Notes under the pieces: model-generated | The model's database searches: none | Told to the model about the DNA's origin: nothing | Seen by the model: only the letters and a program-made list of their open reading frames with translations | Assembly: GCF_004341385.1 (NCBI RefSeq) | Contig: NZ_SLXE01000002.1 | Coordinates: 62,001-126,000, forward strand | From: Uruburuella suis | Lineage (GTDB): Bacteria > Pseudomonadota > Gammaproteobacteria > Burkholderiales > Neisseriaceae | Direction of reading: 5' to 3' | Length of the DNA stretch: 64,000 nt | In this document: in pieces, positions 16,573 to 25,514 of the stretch | How the letters are laid out: the number at the start of each line of letters is the position of its first letter | How positions within the stretch are numbered: position 1 is the stretch's first letter | Program-made: the position numbers and the translations under genes

Positions 16573-17133
16573 ATGAAAACGGCACAAGAATTACGCTCAG
16601 GCAACGTATTTATGGTGGGCAGCGACCCGATGGTGGTGCAGAAAACCGAATACCTCAAAGGCGGCCGCAGCTCAGCCAAAGTGAGCATGAAGCTGAAAAA
16701 CCTGCTCACCGGCGCGGCCACCGAATCAATCTACAAAGCCGACGACAAATTCGACGTGGTGATTTTGGCGCGCAAAAACTGCACCTACAGCTATTTTGCC
16801 GACCCGATGTATGTCTTTATGGATGAAGAATTCAACCAATACGAAATCGAAGCCGAAAACATCGGCGATAGCCTGAAATTCATCGTAGACGGCATGGAAG
16901 ACATCTGCGAAGTAACCTTCTACGAAGGCAACCCCATTTCTGTGGAGCTGCCCACCATCATCGTGCGCGAAGTGGAATACACCGAGCCTGCGGTAAAAGG
17001 CGACACTTCGGGCAAAGTGATGAAAACCGCCCGCCTGATCGGCGGCACCGAAGTGCAAGTGATGTCTTATGTGGAAAACGGCGACAAAATCGAAATCGAT
17101 ACCCGCACCGGCGAATTCCGCAAACGCGCATAA
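16573..17133 (+). CDS. efp: Elongation factor P (rhamnosyl-arginine type)
   Basis: Rescues ribosomes stalled at polyproline stretches; 186 residues with the three beta-barrel domains of EF-P. The loop reads KGGRSSAKVS with Arg32 at the tip, the residue glycosylated by EarP in this subfamily (other EF-Ps have Lys here). The C-terminal signature DTRTGEFRKRA is intact. The start at 16573 follows GGAAA by about 9 bases; an upstream ATG at 16555 lacks a site. Probably co-transcribed with earP and ended by a DUS hairpin. Confidence 0.97.
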   Translation: MKTAQELRSGNVFMVGSDPMVVQKTEYLKGGRSSAKVSMKLKNLLTGAATESIYKADDKFDVVILARKNCTYSYFADPMYVFMDEEFNQYEIEAENIGDSLKFIVDGMEDICEVTFYEGNPISVELPTIIVREVEYTEPAVKGDTSGKVMKTARLIGGTEVQVMSYVENGDKIEIDTRTGEFRKRA

Positions 17134-17156
17134 TGCCCGCTCTTGCACATTAACAA

Positions 17157-17187
17157 GAGGCCGTCTGAACATTTCAGACGGCCTTTT
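17157..17187 (+). terminator. DUS hairpin terminator after efp
   Basis: AGGCCGTCTGAA and TTCAGACGGCCT around a two-base loop, followed by TTTTT; ends the earP-efp transcript. Confidence 0.8.
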
Positions 17188-17357
17188 TCACGCATTTTGC
17201 CGCGCCCTTGAAAAAGAATCGTTTGCAAATGTAAATTTCTCATCCTTATCGCATTATTTACATTTTTAATGCTTGCAATAGAAACGGTTTGCATTTATAT
17301 TCGCACAAACAAATAATATTTACTCTCATTCCTATTCGAGAGCAAAAGGAGCACATG

Positions 17358-17555
17358 ATGTTTGTCTGCATCTGCAATGCGATCACCGACCGCCAAATTC
17401 AAGAAACCGTTGCCGCCGGCGCCAGCACGCTGGGTGATTTGCAAGCCCAATTGGGCGTGGCCACCTGCTGCGGCTGCTGCAGCGATTTGGCTTCCTCATT
17501 TTTAAACAGCACCAGCCAAAATCAGATCACCGCCGGCATCAACGTGCAAAGCTGA
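17358..17555 (+). CDS. bfd: Bacterioferritin-associated ferredoxin Bfd
   Basis: A 65-residue [2Fe-2S] protein that reduces ferric iron stored in bacterioferritin so that it can be released. The four cluster cysteines are seen as FVCICNAIT and TCCGCCSDLA. Two adjacent ATGs occur at 17355 and 17358; AGGAG ends at 17351, so the second has the better spacing. The AT-rich upstream region (17205-17340) contains a TGCAA-N10-TTGCA dyad and Fur-box-like AT runs, so iron control is plausible but not shown. No bacterioferritin gene is in the window. Confidence 0.92.
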   Translation: MFVCICNAITDRQIQETVAAGASTLGDLQAQLGVATCCGCCSDLASSFLNSTSQNQITAGINVQS

Positions 17556-17585
17556 TGCTTCCAGGCTGATTCTATTATTTTATCA

Positions 17586-17845
17586 ATGCCGTCTGAACGT
17601 TTCAGACGGCATTGTTTTGTTTTGCACATTCAAGCAAACCGTAGCAAACCGTAGGTACGATTAGCTTTGCCAAAGCAAAGCGTAATCGTACGCATGCCAC
17701 ACAAATGCCGTCTGAAGCCCTTTTTCAAACGGCATTGTTTTGCACATTTCAGCAAACCGTAGGTACGATTAGCTTTGTCAAAACAAAGCGTAATCGTACG
17801 CATGGCACACAAATGCCGTCTGAAACCCTTTTTTCAGACGGCATT
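17586..17845. repeat. Alternating array of AT-DUS hairpins and 46-bp repeats
   Basis: Three inverted ATGCCGTCTGAA hairpins (starting near 17586, 17706 and 17812) alternate with two near-identical 46-bp units beginning GTAGGTACGATTAGC (17650 and 17758), which have a CGATTA...TAATCG dyad. The unit hairpin plus repeat is therefore duplicated in tandem. It fills the 340-base gap between bfd and cysG; there is no gene. Notably these use the AT-DUS dialect, while most of the window uses AG-DUS. Confidence 0.75.
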
Positions 17846-17898
17846 TGCGTACCGCATTCAAAGAGCGGATCGCAATAAGCTTATCTTTTGAATACGCT

Positions 17899-19299
17899 TC
17901 AAGCTGCTTTCACCGCTGTTTCGATCAAACCCTCACTAAACCAGCGCAATTCATCACGCAAGGCCACCACTTCGCCGATAATCATCAGCGCCGGGCGCGG
18001 CGCGCGCTCGGCCATGGCGGCCAAATCGGCGAGGCGGCCGATTTGCACGCTTTGTTTGGCCAGCGTGCCGTTGGACACCACCGCCACCGGCGTGTCGGCG
18101 GCGCGGCCGTGTGCCATCAATTGCGCCGCGATTTCGCCGGCCTTCACCGTGCCCATATAAATCACCAGCGTTTGTTTGCCGCGCGCCAGCGTTTGCCATT
18201 GCAGACCATCGCCGTCGGGGCGGCAGTGGCCGGTGATAAAGAGCGCAGTTTGCGCATAATCGCGATGGGTGAGCGGTATGCCCGCATAAGCGGTGGCGCC
18301 CAGCGCGGCGGTGATGCCCGGCACGATGCGAAACGGCACCTCGGCCGCCGCCAAGGCCTGCGCCTCTTCGCCGCCGCGCCCGAACACAAACGGATCGCCG
18401 CCCTTGAGCCGCACCACGCGCTTGCCCTGTTGTGCATAATGCAGCAGCAGGCGGTTGGTTTCTTCCTGCTGCACATGATGCGCACCGGCGCGCTTGCCCA
18501 CGCTGATTTTATCGGCATCTTTGCGCACCAAGGCCAGAATTTCGTCCGACACCAAAGCGTCATACAGCACCACATCGGCCGCCTGCATCGCTTGCAGGGC
18601 GTGCAGCGTCAGCAAACCGGCGTCGCCCGGCCCCGCCCCCACCAGCACCACTTCGCCCTGCTGCGGCCGATAGCCTGCCAATTGGCGGGCAAATTCCGCC
18701 TCAGCGGCCGCTTCGTTGCCCTGCGCCACCAAAGTATCGAAGCGGCTGGCAAATAATTGTTCCCAAAAGCGCCGCCGATTGCTCAGCCCTTTGATGCCGG
18801 CCTTCACGCGCGTGCGCCAAGCGCCGGCCAGGGCGGCCATTTTGCCGGTGTACGCCGGAATCAAGGTTTCGATTTTCTGTCGCCACAAACGCGCCAGCAC
18901 CGGCGATGCACCGCCGCTCGACACCGCAATCTGTATCGGGCTGCGGTCGATCACGGCCGGCACGATAAACGAACACAAAGCCTGATTGTCGACCGTGTTG
19001 CACAATTTGCCCTGCTTTTCCGCAGCCTGGAAAATGCGCCGGTTTAAAGCTTCATCGTCAGTAGCCGCCACCACGAGAAACACATCGTTTAAAAAGGCCG
19101 TCTGAAAATCTTTGCCCAACCATTCGATGCGGCCTTGCTGCAACCAGCCCTGAAAGCGCGGGTTTAATTCTGCCGCCACCACCCGCAGCGCAGCGCCTGC
19201 ATGCAGCAAACTCTCGGCCTTGCGCTCAGCCACCTGCCCCGCGCCTGCCAGCAACACGGCGCGGCGGTTTAAATCGGCAAAAATCGGATAATGGCTCAT
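17899..19299 (-). CDS. cysG: Siroheme synthase CysG
   Basis: Trifunctional enzyme turning uroporphyrinogen III into siroheme for sulfite and nitrite reductases; 466 residues. The N-terminal dehydrogenase/ferrochelatase part (about 1-200) has AVLLAGAGQVAERKAESLL and the loop SSGGASPVLARLWR. The C-terminal methyltransferase part (from about 210) has VVLVGAGPGDAGLLTLHALQ, VRLKGGDPFVFGRGGEE and GITAALGATAYAGIPLTHRD. The start is the ATG at 19299 with GGAAA upstream; an extension to 19353 is not conserved. An internal DUS is translated as DFQTAF. It is read alone on the minus strand. Confidence 0.96.
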   Translation of the reverse strand: MSHYPIFADLNRRAVLLAGAGQVAERKAESLLHAGAALRVVAAELNPRFQGWLQQGRIEWLGKDFQTAFLNDVFLVVAATDDEALNRRIFQAAEKQGKLCNTVDNQALCSFIVPAVIDRSPIQIAVSSGGASPVLARLWRQKIETLIPAYTGKMAALAGAWRTRVKAGIKGLSNRRRFWEQLFASRFDTLVAQGNEAAAEAEFARQLAGYRPQQGEVVLVGAGPGDAGLLTLHALQAMQAADVVLYDALVSDEILALVRKDADKISVGKRAGAHHVQQEETNRLLLHYAQQGKRVVRLKGGDPFVFGRGGEEAQALAAAEVPFRIVPGITAALGATAYAGIPLTHRDYAQTALFITGHCRPDGDGLQWQTLARGKQTLVIYMGTVKAGEIAAQLMAHGRAADTPVAVVSNGTLAKQSVQIGRLADLAAMAERAPRPALMIIGEVVALRDELRWFSEGLIETAVKAA

Positions 19300-19453
19300 G
19301 ATGGTTTCCTTGTTGAGATAGCAAGGATAGTAAGGCCGTCTGAAAGAAAACAAAAAGAATCGTTTTTGCTTTGTTTATGGTGTTTGGTTATATGGCCGCC
19401 AAATCAAGTCAATATAATGTTATGATGTAACATTTCTAAACGGATTCACTGCC

Positions 19454-19798
19454 ATGAAAAAATATCTGCCCATCCTGCTGATGGCGGCAATGGCCGCCTC
19501 TTTTCCCATGGCCGCATCGGCCGACAGCCGCATCGAGCGGCTCGAACGCCAAGTAGCCGAATTGAGCGAACGTGTGCGCCAGCTCGAGCAGCAAACCCGG
19601 GCGCAACACATTATTATTGAAAACCGTCAAAGCAAAGCGCCGGTGTATGCCTGCAATGTGTCAGTGTTCGGCCACAATTACGAGGGCACCGCCACCAACG
19701 AAGGCCTGGCCCGCCAACAGGCCCGCAAGGCTTGCGCAGCCGAGCAAAACGCCATGTTTTGCACCGACCGCGAGATCAAATGCCGCAAATATCCTTAA
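19454..19798 (+). CDS. Small periplasmic protein with coiled coil
   Basis: A 114-residue protein with a clear signal peptide (MKKYLPILLMAAMAASFPMAASA, cleaved before DSRIER). It is followed by a short coiled coil of about 40 residues (IERLERQVAELSERVRQLEQQ) and a small C-terminal domain with four Cys (ACN, KAC, MFC, IKC) that could form two disulfides. I do not recognise a named family. Its coiled coil resembles oligomerising periplasmic proteins such as YbgF-like N-termini, but no TPR follows. It is a single gene ended by a DUS palindrome shared with the convergent RTX gene. Confidence 0.75.
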   Translation: MKKYLPILLMAAMAASFPMAASADSRIERLERQVAELSERVRQLEQQTRAQHIIIENRQSKAPVYACNVSVFGHNYEGTATNEGLARQQARKACAAEQNAMFCTDREIKCRKYP

Positions 19799-19806
19799 AG
19801 AAAAAA

Positions 19807-19832
19807 AGGCCGTCTGAATATTCAGACGGCCT
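19807..19832. terminator. Bidirectional DUS palindrome
   Basis: AGGCCGTCTGAATATTCAGACGGCCT is a perfect palindrome with an A-run to its left; it separates two convergent genes and can terminate both. Confidence 0.75.
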
Positions 19833-19852
19833 CTCGCATCAAACCGGGCAGA

Positions 19853-21094
19853 TTAAATCAAGCCGTGGGTTTGCGGAATTTGCTCTTGGATGGCTTTGGA
19901 AATAGCCGAGCTGTCCCAAGAAGTGTTGGTTTCGGTAAACGAGAATTCTTCCAGGCGGTAGGCGCTGCCTTTAAACCAGTTTTCCACGGTTACGCTGTTT
20001 TTCGAATCCACAGTAATCAGCAAATCGCTGCCGCTGCGGCTGAAGCCCAAATCGGAAGCTTTGATACCTTCGCCAAACTGCAACACATCATGGCTCTTGC
20101 CGGTGCTGTCGTAATCGCAGATGATGTCGCGGCTGTCGCACAGGTCAAACACATAAGTGTCGCTGCCCTCGCCGCCGTTGAGGTAATCGTTGCCATTGCC
20201 GCCGTCGAGGTAATCATCACCGTTGCCGCCGTAGAGCTTGTCGTTGCCATCTTTGCCAAACAGCATATCGTTGCCGTCCATGCCTTTGAGCGTATTGTTG
20301 CCGCTGTTGCCGGTAATCACGTTGTTCAGCTCATTACCGGTACCATTGAGATTTTGATCGCTCATCAAAATCAGATTTTCAACATTGTCGGGCAAAGTAT
20401 AGTCAAGGAAAGAGCGCACGGTGTCGGTGCCTTCACCGGGCAATTCGATGATTTCATCAGGCTCAAACTGAATCATGTAGATATCATCGCCCTTGCCGCC
20501 ATAAAGTTTATCGTGACCTTGATTGCCATTGAGGTAATCATTGCCGTCTTGGCCATAAAGCGTATCGTTGCCGTAGCCACCGTAAATGGTGTCGCCGTTG
20601 GCGCCGCCATACACAATATCGTTGCCGTTACCGGCATAAATCACATCAGCGCCTTCCAAGCCGTAAATGATGTCGGCGCCATCGGTGCCGTAGATGGTGT
20701 CTTTTACTTTAGTGCCGTAAATCGCGCCCAATTCATCGGGTTTGGGATTTCTGATTACATTGCCCGGATCTTTATCAACACCGCCAAAGCTGTTGTCCGG
20801 ATTGTCATCGGTGCAATCCACGCAGGGTTTCGGATCGGGTTTAGGTTCAGGTTTGGGATCAGGTTTCGGTTTGGTCGGCGGGCACAAATAAACCGGCAGA
20901 AAGCATTTGAACAAGGCACCGAAATCAAAGCCGAATTTTTTCGGCGGGCAATTCACCACCACCGGCTTTTTAGGCGGGCACCATGAGCTGCCGCCGCCAT
21001 AAGAATAGCTGCCACCCGAGGGGTAGGAAATGCCGCCCGAAGAAAACTTCGAGCCGCCGCCAAAGGAAAACGACTTCGCGCTGAAATAAAACAT
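19853..21094 (-). CDS. RTX (hemolysin-type calcium-binding repeat) protein
   Basis: A 413-residue predicted secreted protein. The order is a Gly/Ser/Tyr-rich N-terminus (about 1-40), a Cys/Pro segment (WCPPKKP, CPPKK), a Pro/Lys/Asp spacer (KPDPKPEPKPDPK, about 80-95) and two blocks of nonapeptide RTX repeats GGxGxDxLY (about 135-215 and 265-325), split by a segment like that in the Neisseria Frp proteins (NVENLILM). A C-terminal domain ends in IQEQIPQTHGLI. RTX repeats bind calcium outside the cell and usually exit by a type I secretion system; no such exporter is encoded nearby. The start is the ATG at 21094 with GGAGAGAT upstream. No toxin or enzyme domain is recognised. Confidence 0.85.
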   Translation of the reverse strand: MFYFSAKSFSFGGGSKFSSGGISYPSGGSYSYGGGSSWCPPKKPVVVNCPPKKFGFDFGALFKCFLPVYLCPPTKPKPDPKPEPKPDPKPCVDCTDDNPDNSFGGVDKDPGNVIRNPKPDELGAIYGTKVKDTIYGTDGADIIYGLEGADVIYAGNGNDIVYGGANGDTIYGGYGNDTLYGQDGNDYLNGNQGHDKLYGGKGDDIYMIQFEPDEIIELPGEGTDTVRSFLDYTLPDNVENLILMSDQNLNGTGNELNNVITGNSGNNTLKGMDGNDMLFGKDGNDKLYGGNGDDYLDGGNGNDYLNGGEGSDTYVFDLCDSRDIICDYDSTGKSHDVLQFGEGIKASDLGFSRSGSDLLITVDSKNSVTVENWFKGSAYRLEEFSFTETNTSWDSSAISKAIQEQIPQTHGLI

Positions 21095-21340
21095 GATATC
21101 TCTCCAAATTAAGAATAAACAACCATCGCCATCACGGAAAGACCAACCCTTTCCGAATCGCGCCCAGTTTAATTCAGTTGGAATAAAATCAGCCCGCCAC
21201 AAGAAAAGCGGTTAAATAACTTGACTAGCGGTAGTTTCTTAATTTGTGCAATATTTTCTTAAATTTTCTGTAAAAATAGCGTAAAAAACCACCCGAGTGA
21301 TTATCGGGTGGTTTTTTTATAGCTGATGGCTCAAACAGAA

Positions 21341-22084
21341 TCAGGCATGCAAAAGCGCCGTTTCGATGCGGCCGTCGGCATGCACGCTCAAATAGCCGCC
21401 GGTTTCGCCTTCCCAATCTTGCAGCACATAGCGCGTGAGGGTGCGACCGTCGATTTCATGCGTGTGCACCGCCGGGCGGTGGGTGTGGCCGTGAATCAGC
21501 ACCTCGATATTTTGGCCGGCGTATTTGCCCAACAGCGCCTGCACACCGGCTTCGGTGGCATCGGAAATTTCGCTTTTGCCCTCGGCGTTTTTTTTGGTTT
21601 CGCTCATCATGCGGATCTGCCCCGCCAGTATGCGCCGCTCGGCCAAAGGCTTCATCAACACAGCCGCCTGCCACATCGGATTGCGCGATTGAGCACGAAA
21701 TTGCTGATAAGCCACATCATCGCTGCACAATTCATCGCCATGCACCAATAAATAAGGTTTGCCGTAAAGCTCGGCCACAAATTGCTCGGGCAGCAGGCGG
21801 ATGCCGCTTTCGGCGGCAAATTTTTCACCCAACAGAAAATCGCGGTTGCCGTGCTGCACAAACACCGGCGTGGCCTGCGCAAAATCCGCCAGCGCCGCCT
21901 TAATGCTTTGGATAAACGGCCCGTCGTCGTCGTCGCCCACCCACACATCGAAAAAATCGCCCAAAATATAAAGCGCATCGATTTTACCGCGCCAATCTTG
22001 CAGCGATTGGAAAAACAAAGCATTCAATTGCGGCACATCGGCCGACAAATGCAGATCAGAAATAAAAATGGTTTGTGTGTTCAT
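21341..22084 (-). CDS. lpxH: UDP-2,3-diacylglucosamine hydrolase LpxH
   Basis: Peripheral membrane phosphoesterase of lipid A synthesis that cleaves UDP-2,3-diacylglucosamine to lipid X; 247 residues. Calcineurin-like metal motifs are in order: FISDLHLS, GDFFDVWVGDD, HGNRDFLLG, LVHGDELC and HGHTHRPAVH. It lies three bases downstream of the ArsC-like gene on the same strand, so both are probably one transcript. A 145-base A/T-rich gap follows toward the RTX gene. Confidence 0.96.
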   Translation of the reverse strand: MNTQTIFISDLHLSADVPQLNALFFQSLQDWRGKIDALYILGDFFDVWVGDDDDGPFIQSIKAALADFAQATPVFVQHGNRDFLLGEKFAAESGIRLLPEQFVAELYGKPYLLVHGDELCSDDVAYQQFRAQSRNPMWQAAVLMKPLAERRILAGQIRMMSETKKNAEGKSEISDATEAGVQALLGKYAGQNIEVLIHGHTHRPAVHTHEIDGRTLTRYVLQDWEGETGGYLSVHADGRIETALLHA

Positions 22085-22087
22085 GGT

Positions 22088-22438
22088 TTATTTTTTAAAA
22101 ACAGATTCATAAAGAGCCGCTTGAAAGCCTGCATAAAAGCGGCCGTTTTGCGAGAGCACCGGGCGCTTAATCAGGCTCGGTTGCGCCGCCATCAGCGCCA
22201 CCGCGCCCTCGCGCGTGGCAGCTTGCGCTTGCTGCGCCTCATCCAACTTGCGCCAAGTGGTGCCGCGCTTATTGAGCAGCACCGCCACATCGATATCGCC
22301 CAACCAGGCTTCAATCAGATCAGGCGCAGGCGGCGCTTTCTTGAAATCGACAAATTCGGCGGCTATGCCGTGCTCTGCCAGCCAATTGCGGGCTTTTTTC
22401 ACCGTGTCGCAATTGGGAATGCCGTAAATCGTGGTCAT
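22088..22438 (-). CDS. ArsC/Spx-family protein (YffB-like)
   Basis: A 116-residue thioredoxin-fold protein of the ArsC/Spx/MgsR family. The N-terminus IYGIPNCDTVKKARNWL carries a single active-site-position Cys (about residue 10) and lacks the CxxC pair of Spx. Arsenate reductase activity is not expected without the other catalytic residues; E. coli YffB is the closest characterised relative known to me and its role is unclear. The start at 22438 is the first ATG. Tightly linked upstream of lpxH and divergent from a lipoprotein gene. Confidence 0.85.
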   Translation of the reverse strand: MTTIYGIPNCDTVKKARNWLAEHGIAAEFVDFKKAPPAPDLIEAWLGDIDVAVLLNKRGTTWRKLDEAQQAQAATREGAVALMAAQPSLIKRPVLSQNGRFYAGFQAALYESVFKK

Positions 22439-22590
22439 GTTTTGCGCTTTATTCTTTCAGACGGCCTATTGTAAGGGCAGCGGCAAGGTTTGTCATGGCT
22501 TCGTGTAAAAAGCTTGGAAACGCGCCTGAAAAAGGCTATGCTTTTGGCAGCGAAACCCAGCTATCCCACTTTAAGATTATGGAGAAAACC

Positions 22591-23241
22591 ATGCCCCGTT
22601 CCGCCCCCATCGCGCTGGCCGCCGCCCTGCTTTTGGCCGCCTGCTCCAACGGCAATCAGGCCGGTGACGCGCAATTCAAAAAAGCCATCAACCAATATGC
22701 CGAAGAAAACGGCGTGTGCCTGCCCTTGGCGCTCAGCGTGCAAAGCCCGCACGATGGCGGCGCACAAATCGATGTGCGCTTGGGCGCGCCGCAAATTTTG
22801 ATTGCCGAGCAGGATTTTAACGGTGAACGCATCAATCAAAACGTGTTGGCGCAGATGCGTGTGCTCGATAAAGAAGGTTTCTACAAACGCAGCGGCAGCG
22901 AAAACCTGCCCCTGCCCGATGGCAAAGGCAAAATCAAAATCAGCGCCTATGAGCTCACCGAAAAAGGCAGCGCCCAAAGCCGTGCCGGCGCACGCGGGCC
23001 GCTTTTCTGCATCGGCCGCCTGAGCGTGGAAAAAATCAATTGGTATACCGAGCCGACACCGGCCAACGGCGTGACCCTTTCCAAAGTTTCCTACGAGGCT
23101 GAGTTCAGGCCGGAAAAATGGGCGGAAAAGCTGCTGGAAAAAGGCGGTGAGTATTGGCCGCAAGTCGATAACACCCGCACCCAAACCGCCACGCTGGTGC
23201 AAACCAACCAAGGCTGGCGCGATATCCGCGAGCTTCAGTAA
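22591..23241 (+). CDS. Predicted lipoprotein
   Basis: A 216-residue protein with a lipoprotein signal peptide, PIALAAALLLAACSNG (lipobox LAAC, Cys about residue 19). The start at 22591 has GGAG 7-8 bases upstream; upstream in-frame codons reaching 22495 are not needed. The mature part contains two Cys (GVCLPL and PLFCIG) and no recognised domain. It ends with a WRDIREL tail. Likely an outer- or inner-membrane-anchored periplasmic protein conserved in Neisseria; function unknown. A 163-bp repeat begins 40 bases after its stop. Confidence 0.75.
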   Translation: MPRSAPIALAAALLLAACSNGNQAGDAQFKKAINQYAEENGVCLPLALSVQSPHDGGAQIDVRLGAPQILIAEQDFNGERINQNVLAQMRVLDKEGFYKRSGSENLPLPDGKGKIKISAYELTEKGSAQSRAGARGPLFCIGRLSVEKINWYTEPTPANGVTLSKVSYEAEFRPEKWAEKLLEKGGEYWPQVDNTRTQTATLVQTNQGWRDIRELQ

Positions 23242-23280
23242 TATCCATCCCCAAAGATAAGCTTGCTGTGTTATCTCGCC

Positions 23281-23443
23281 TAGGATCTGTTCACATTTCA
23301 TCCGTGCGTAAGATTTTGAGCGCAAAAGCGCGCTTGCAAAGCGAAAAGCACAGCAAGGTCGGACACCTTGCGAGCATTTTCAACGCGGCAGGCGCGTTTT
23401 TGAGCCAAAAGATTGCCACGAGATGAATTGTGAACAGATCCTA
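23281..23443. repeat. 163-bp repeat, copy B
   Basis: Same length and nearly the same sequence as the copy at 13227-13389, with ends TAGGATCTGTTCACATTTCA and ATGAATTGTGAACAGATCCTA shifted in parallel (GGTC to GATC at one end, GACC to GATC at the other). The matching changes keep the terminal pairing, hinting at selection for the stem or a subfamily. The surrounding gap 23242-23756 has no gene. Confidence 0.8.
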
Positions 23444-23460
23444 GAATACGGAAAACAAAC

Positions 23461-23495
23461 CAATGCCGTCTGAAAAAATGTTTCAGACGGCATTG
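23461..23495. repeat. AT-DUS inverted pair
   Basis: AATGCCGTCTGAAA and TTTCAGACGGCATT pair around a short loop, directly after the 163-bp repeat. Further single DUS copies lie at about 23657 and 23682. This is a hairpin of the AT dialect. Confidence 0.65.
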
Positions 23496-23756
23496 GTTTG
23501 TGATGCGCACGATAATATTTTGTTTTCACAAAGCGAATCGCGCCTGCGTTTGCCATGCTGCCAGCAGCCCGCCACCTTGCATACCACACCTAAAAAAACA
23601 ACCCAAAACGTTATCCCGCCTTGCAAACTGACTTTTTGGGATGGCTATCATTTTTCAGACGGCCTGCCGCATCAAGGCCGTCTGAAAAGCACACGCAAAG
23701 ACAAAGCGGCGAAATAATGCTATGCTTGCCGCTTTATTTCTACCCTGTTTGATGCA

Positions 23757-25355
23757 ATGAAAAAGCTCCTGATTGCCCTTGCCGCCATTGTGATTGCCGC
23801 CTTGGCTGCCGTGTTGCTCGTGTTGCCCGATTATCTGGGCAAAAAAGCCGAAGAGAGCTTGGCAGAGCAACAAAAGCTGCTCAGCCAAGCCAGCTTTCTC
23901 ACCGTGGAATCGCACCGCTACGAGCGCGGTTGGTTCAGTGCCACCGAAACCACCGTGGTGCGCCTGAAGCCCAGCCTGCTGCACAATATGCAGCAATATC
24001 TGCCCGACAACCTCAAAACGGTATTGCAAGAGCCGATCACCATCATCAACCACGTCAGCCACGGCCCGTTTGCCGGCAGCCTCACGCCCGTGCGCGCTCG
24101 TGTGCGCACCGAATTCCAATATCAGCCTGAAGCGGCCAAAGTGCTGGCGCGCTTTTTCGGCGCACAAGCGCCCGTGCAGATGAACAACACCGTTTATCTC
24201 AATGGCGCGGGCGAAATCGAATTGAGCGTGCCCGCTTTCGATTACGAAGAGCTCTCCGGCATCAAGCTCGTGTGGCAAGGCCTGAGCGGCACCACCGCTT
24301 ATGAAAACGGCTTTTCCGCCTACAGCCACGACTACAGCGCCCCGCTGGTGCATGCCAAGCTGGCCGACCAAGGCGATGTGGTGCTGGAAAAGCTGCACAT
24401 CCGCAGCCACACCGCCGACGGCAGCAACCGCCTGTCATTGGGCGACAGCAGCTTCACGCTGGGCAAATTCTCGGTGCAATGGAAAGAAGGCATCGATTAC
24501 AACGTAAAGCTCAACGAATTGGTGAATTTGGTCACCAATCTGCAAATCGGCGCCTTTATCAACCCCACCGGCACCATCGCCCCCTCGCAAATCGTGGTGG
24601 AGCAATTGCAGTTTGACACCCAAACCGGCGAAGCCGGCGAATGGATCAACAGCGAAGGCCGCTTCCGCTTCCAAAACCTCACCTACGGCAACGAGCACTA
24701 CGGCCCGCTCGATATCCACATCGCCGCCGAGCACCTCGATGCCAAAGGCCTTTTAGCGATTAAAGACAAGCTCGCCCAAATCGCCGGCACCGAAATGAGC
24801 GACGAAGCCATTCAGGCCGAGCTGATTCACACCGCCAAAAACGAAGCCTCCAGCCTCTTTACCAACAACCCGGTGCTGAAAATCAACACCTTCAGCTTCA
24901 AAATGCCGCAAGGCACGGTGGAGGTGAAAGGGCAATTGAGCTTCAACGGCCTCAGCGCCGCCGATATGAACGACTTCAACGCCATGATTCAAAAAACCAG
25001 CGCCACGCTCGATATGCAGGTGCCGCAACAATTGCTCGAGCAGCTGGCCATCAGCCAGGCCGGCAGCATTTTCAGCGTGAATCCCGAAGACGCCGCCGCC
25101 GGCCGCGCCAGCATGGAAGACATCAACGACACCTTGCGCCTGATGGTGCAAAGCACCATCAACAGCATGCAGGCCGATGGCTATGTTGATGTGAAAAACG
25201 GCAATGTCCACACCCTGCTCGATTTGGCCGGCAACACGCTCAAGCTCAACGGCAAAGTGTTTGAAACCGAGCCCGAGCCCGAATTCAGCGAAGCCGATTT
25301 GCTGCCCGAGCAAGAGCTTGCTGCGCCGCCGGCCGAAGCTGCATCGGCGCCTTAA
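23757..25355 (+). CDS. DUF945 (YdgA-like) protein
   Basis: A 532-residue envelope protein with an N-terminal membrane anchor (KKLLIALAAIVIAALAAVLLVLPDYLG, residues 2-28) and a long periplasmic part. The segment FLTVESHRYERGWFSATETTVVRL followed by INHVSHGPFAG is characteristic of DUF945/YdgA. Repeated beta-rich stretches and an Ala/Pro-rich tail follow. Role unknown; family members are inner-membrane proteins of many proteobacteria. It is read alone, with a DUS at its 3' side. Confidence 0.85.
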   Translation: MKKLLIALAAIVIAALAAVLLVLPDYLGKKAEESLAEQQKLLSQASFLTVESHRYERGWFSATETTVVRLKPSLLHNMQQYLPDNLKTVLQEPITIINHVSHGPFAGSLTPVRARVRTEFQYQPEAAKVLARFFGAQAPVQMNNTVYLNGAGEIELSVPAFDYEELSGIKLVWQGLSGTTAYENGFSAYSHDYSAPLVHAKLADQGDVVLEKLHIRSHTADGSNRLSLGDSSFTLGKFSVQWKEGIDYNVKLNELVNLVTNLQIGAFINPTGTIAPSQIVVEQLQFDTQTGEAGEWINSEGRFRFQNLTYGNEHYGPLDIHIAAEHLDAKGLLAIKDKLAQIAGTEMSDEAIQAELIHTAKNEASSLFTNNPVLKINTFSFKMPQGTVEVKGQLSFNGLSAADMNDFNAMIQKTSATLDMQVPQQLLEQLAISQAGSIFSVNPEDAAAGRASMEDINDTLRLMVQSTINSMQADGYVDVKNGNVHTLLDLAGNTLKLNGKVFETEPEPEFSEADLLPEQELAAPPAEAASAP

Positions 25356-25380
25356 CGTGAGTGAGGCCGTCTGAAAAAAT

Positions 25381-25418
25381 AAAGCAGGCCGTCTGAAACC
25401 TTTCAGACGGCCTGCTTT
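25381..25418 (+). terminator. DUS hairpin terminator
   Basis: AAAGCAGGCCGTCTGAAA pairs with TTTCAGACGGCCTGCTTT around CC, giving an 18-bp stem with A- and T-rich flanks. It ends the DUF945 gene. The 25356-25966 stretch has no gene and consists largely of this hairpin and the repeats listed next. Confidence 0.75.
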
Positions 25419-25514
25419 ATTTTTAAGCCATTTGCTTATGTGCACAATTGCAAATTTCAGCATTACCCGCATTTTTTTCAGATGGGCAGGTTGAGCCAGG
25501 CCGCCAAGGTTGTA

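Noticed and set aside
17586..17845. CRISPR array
   Set aside because: Only two 46-bp units with DUS hairpins between them, no unique spacers and no cas genes.
22088..22438. Arsenate reductase
   Set aside because: Single Cys family member with no ars genes nearby; the broader ArsC/Spx label is safer.
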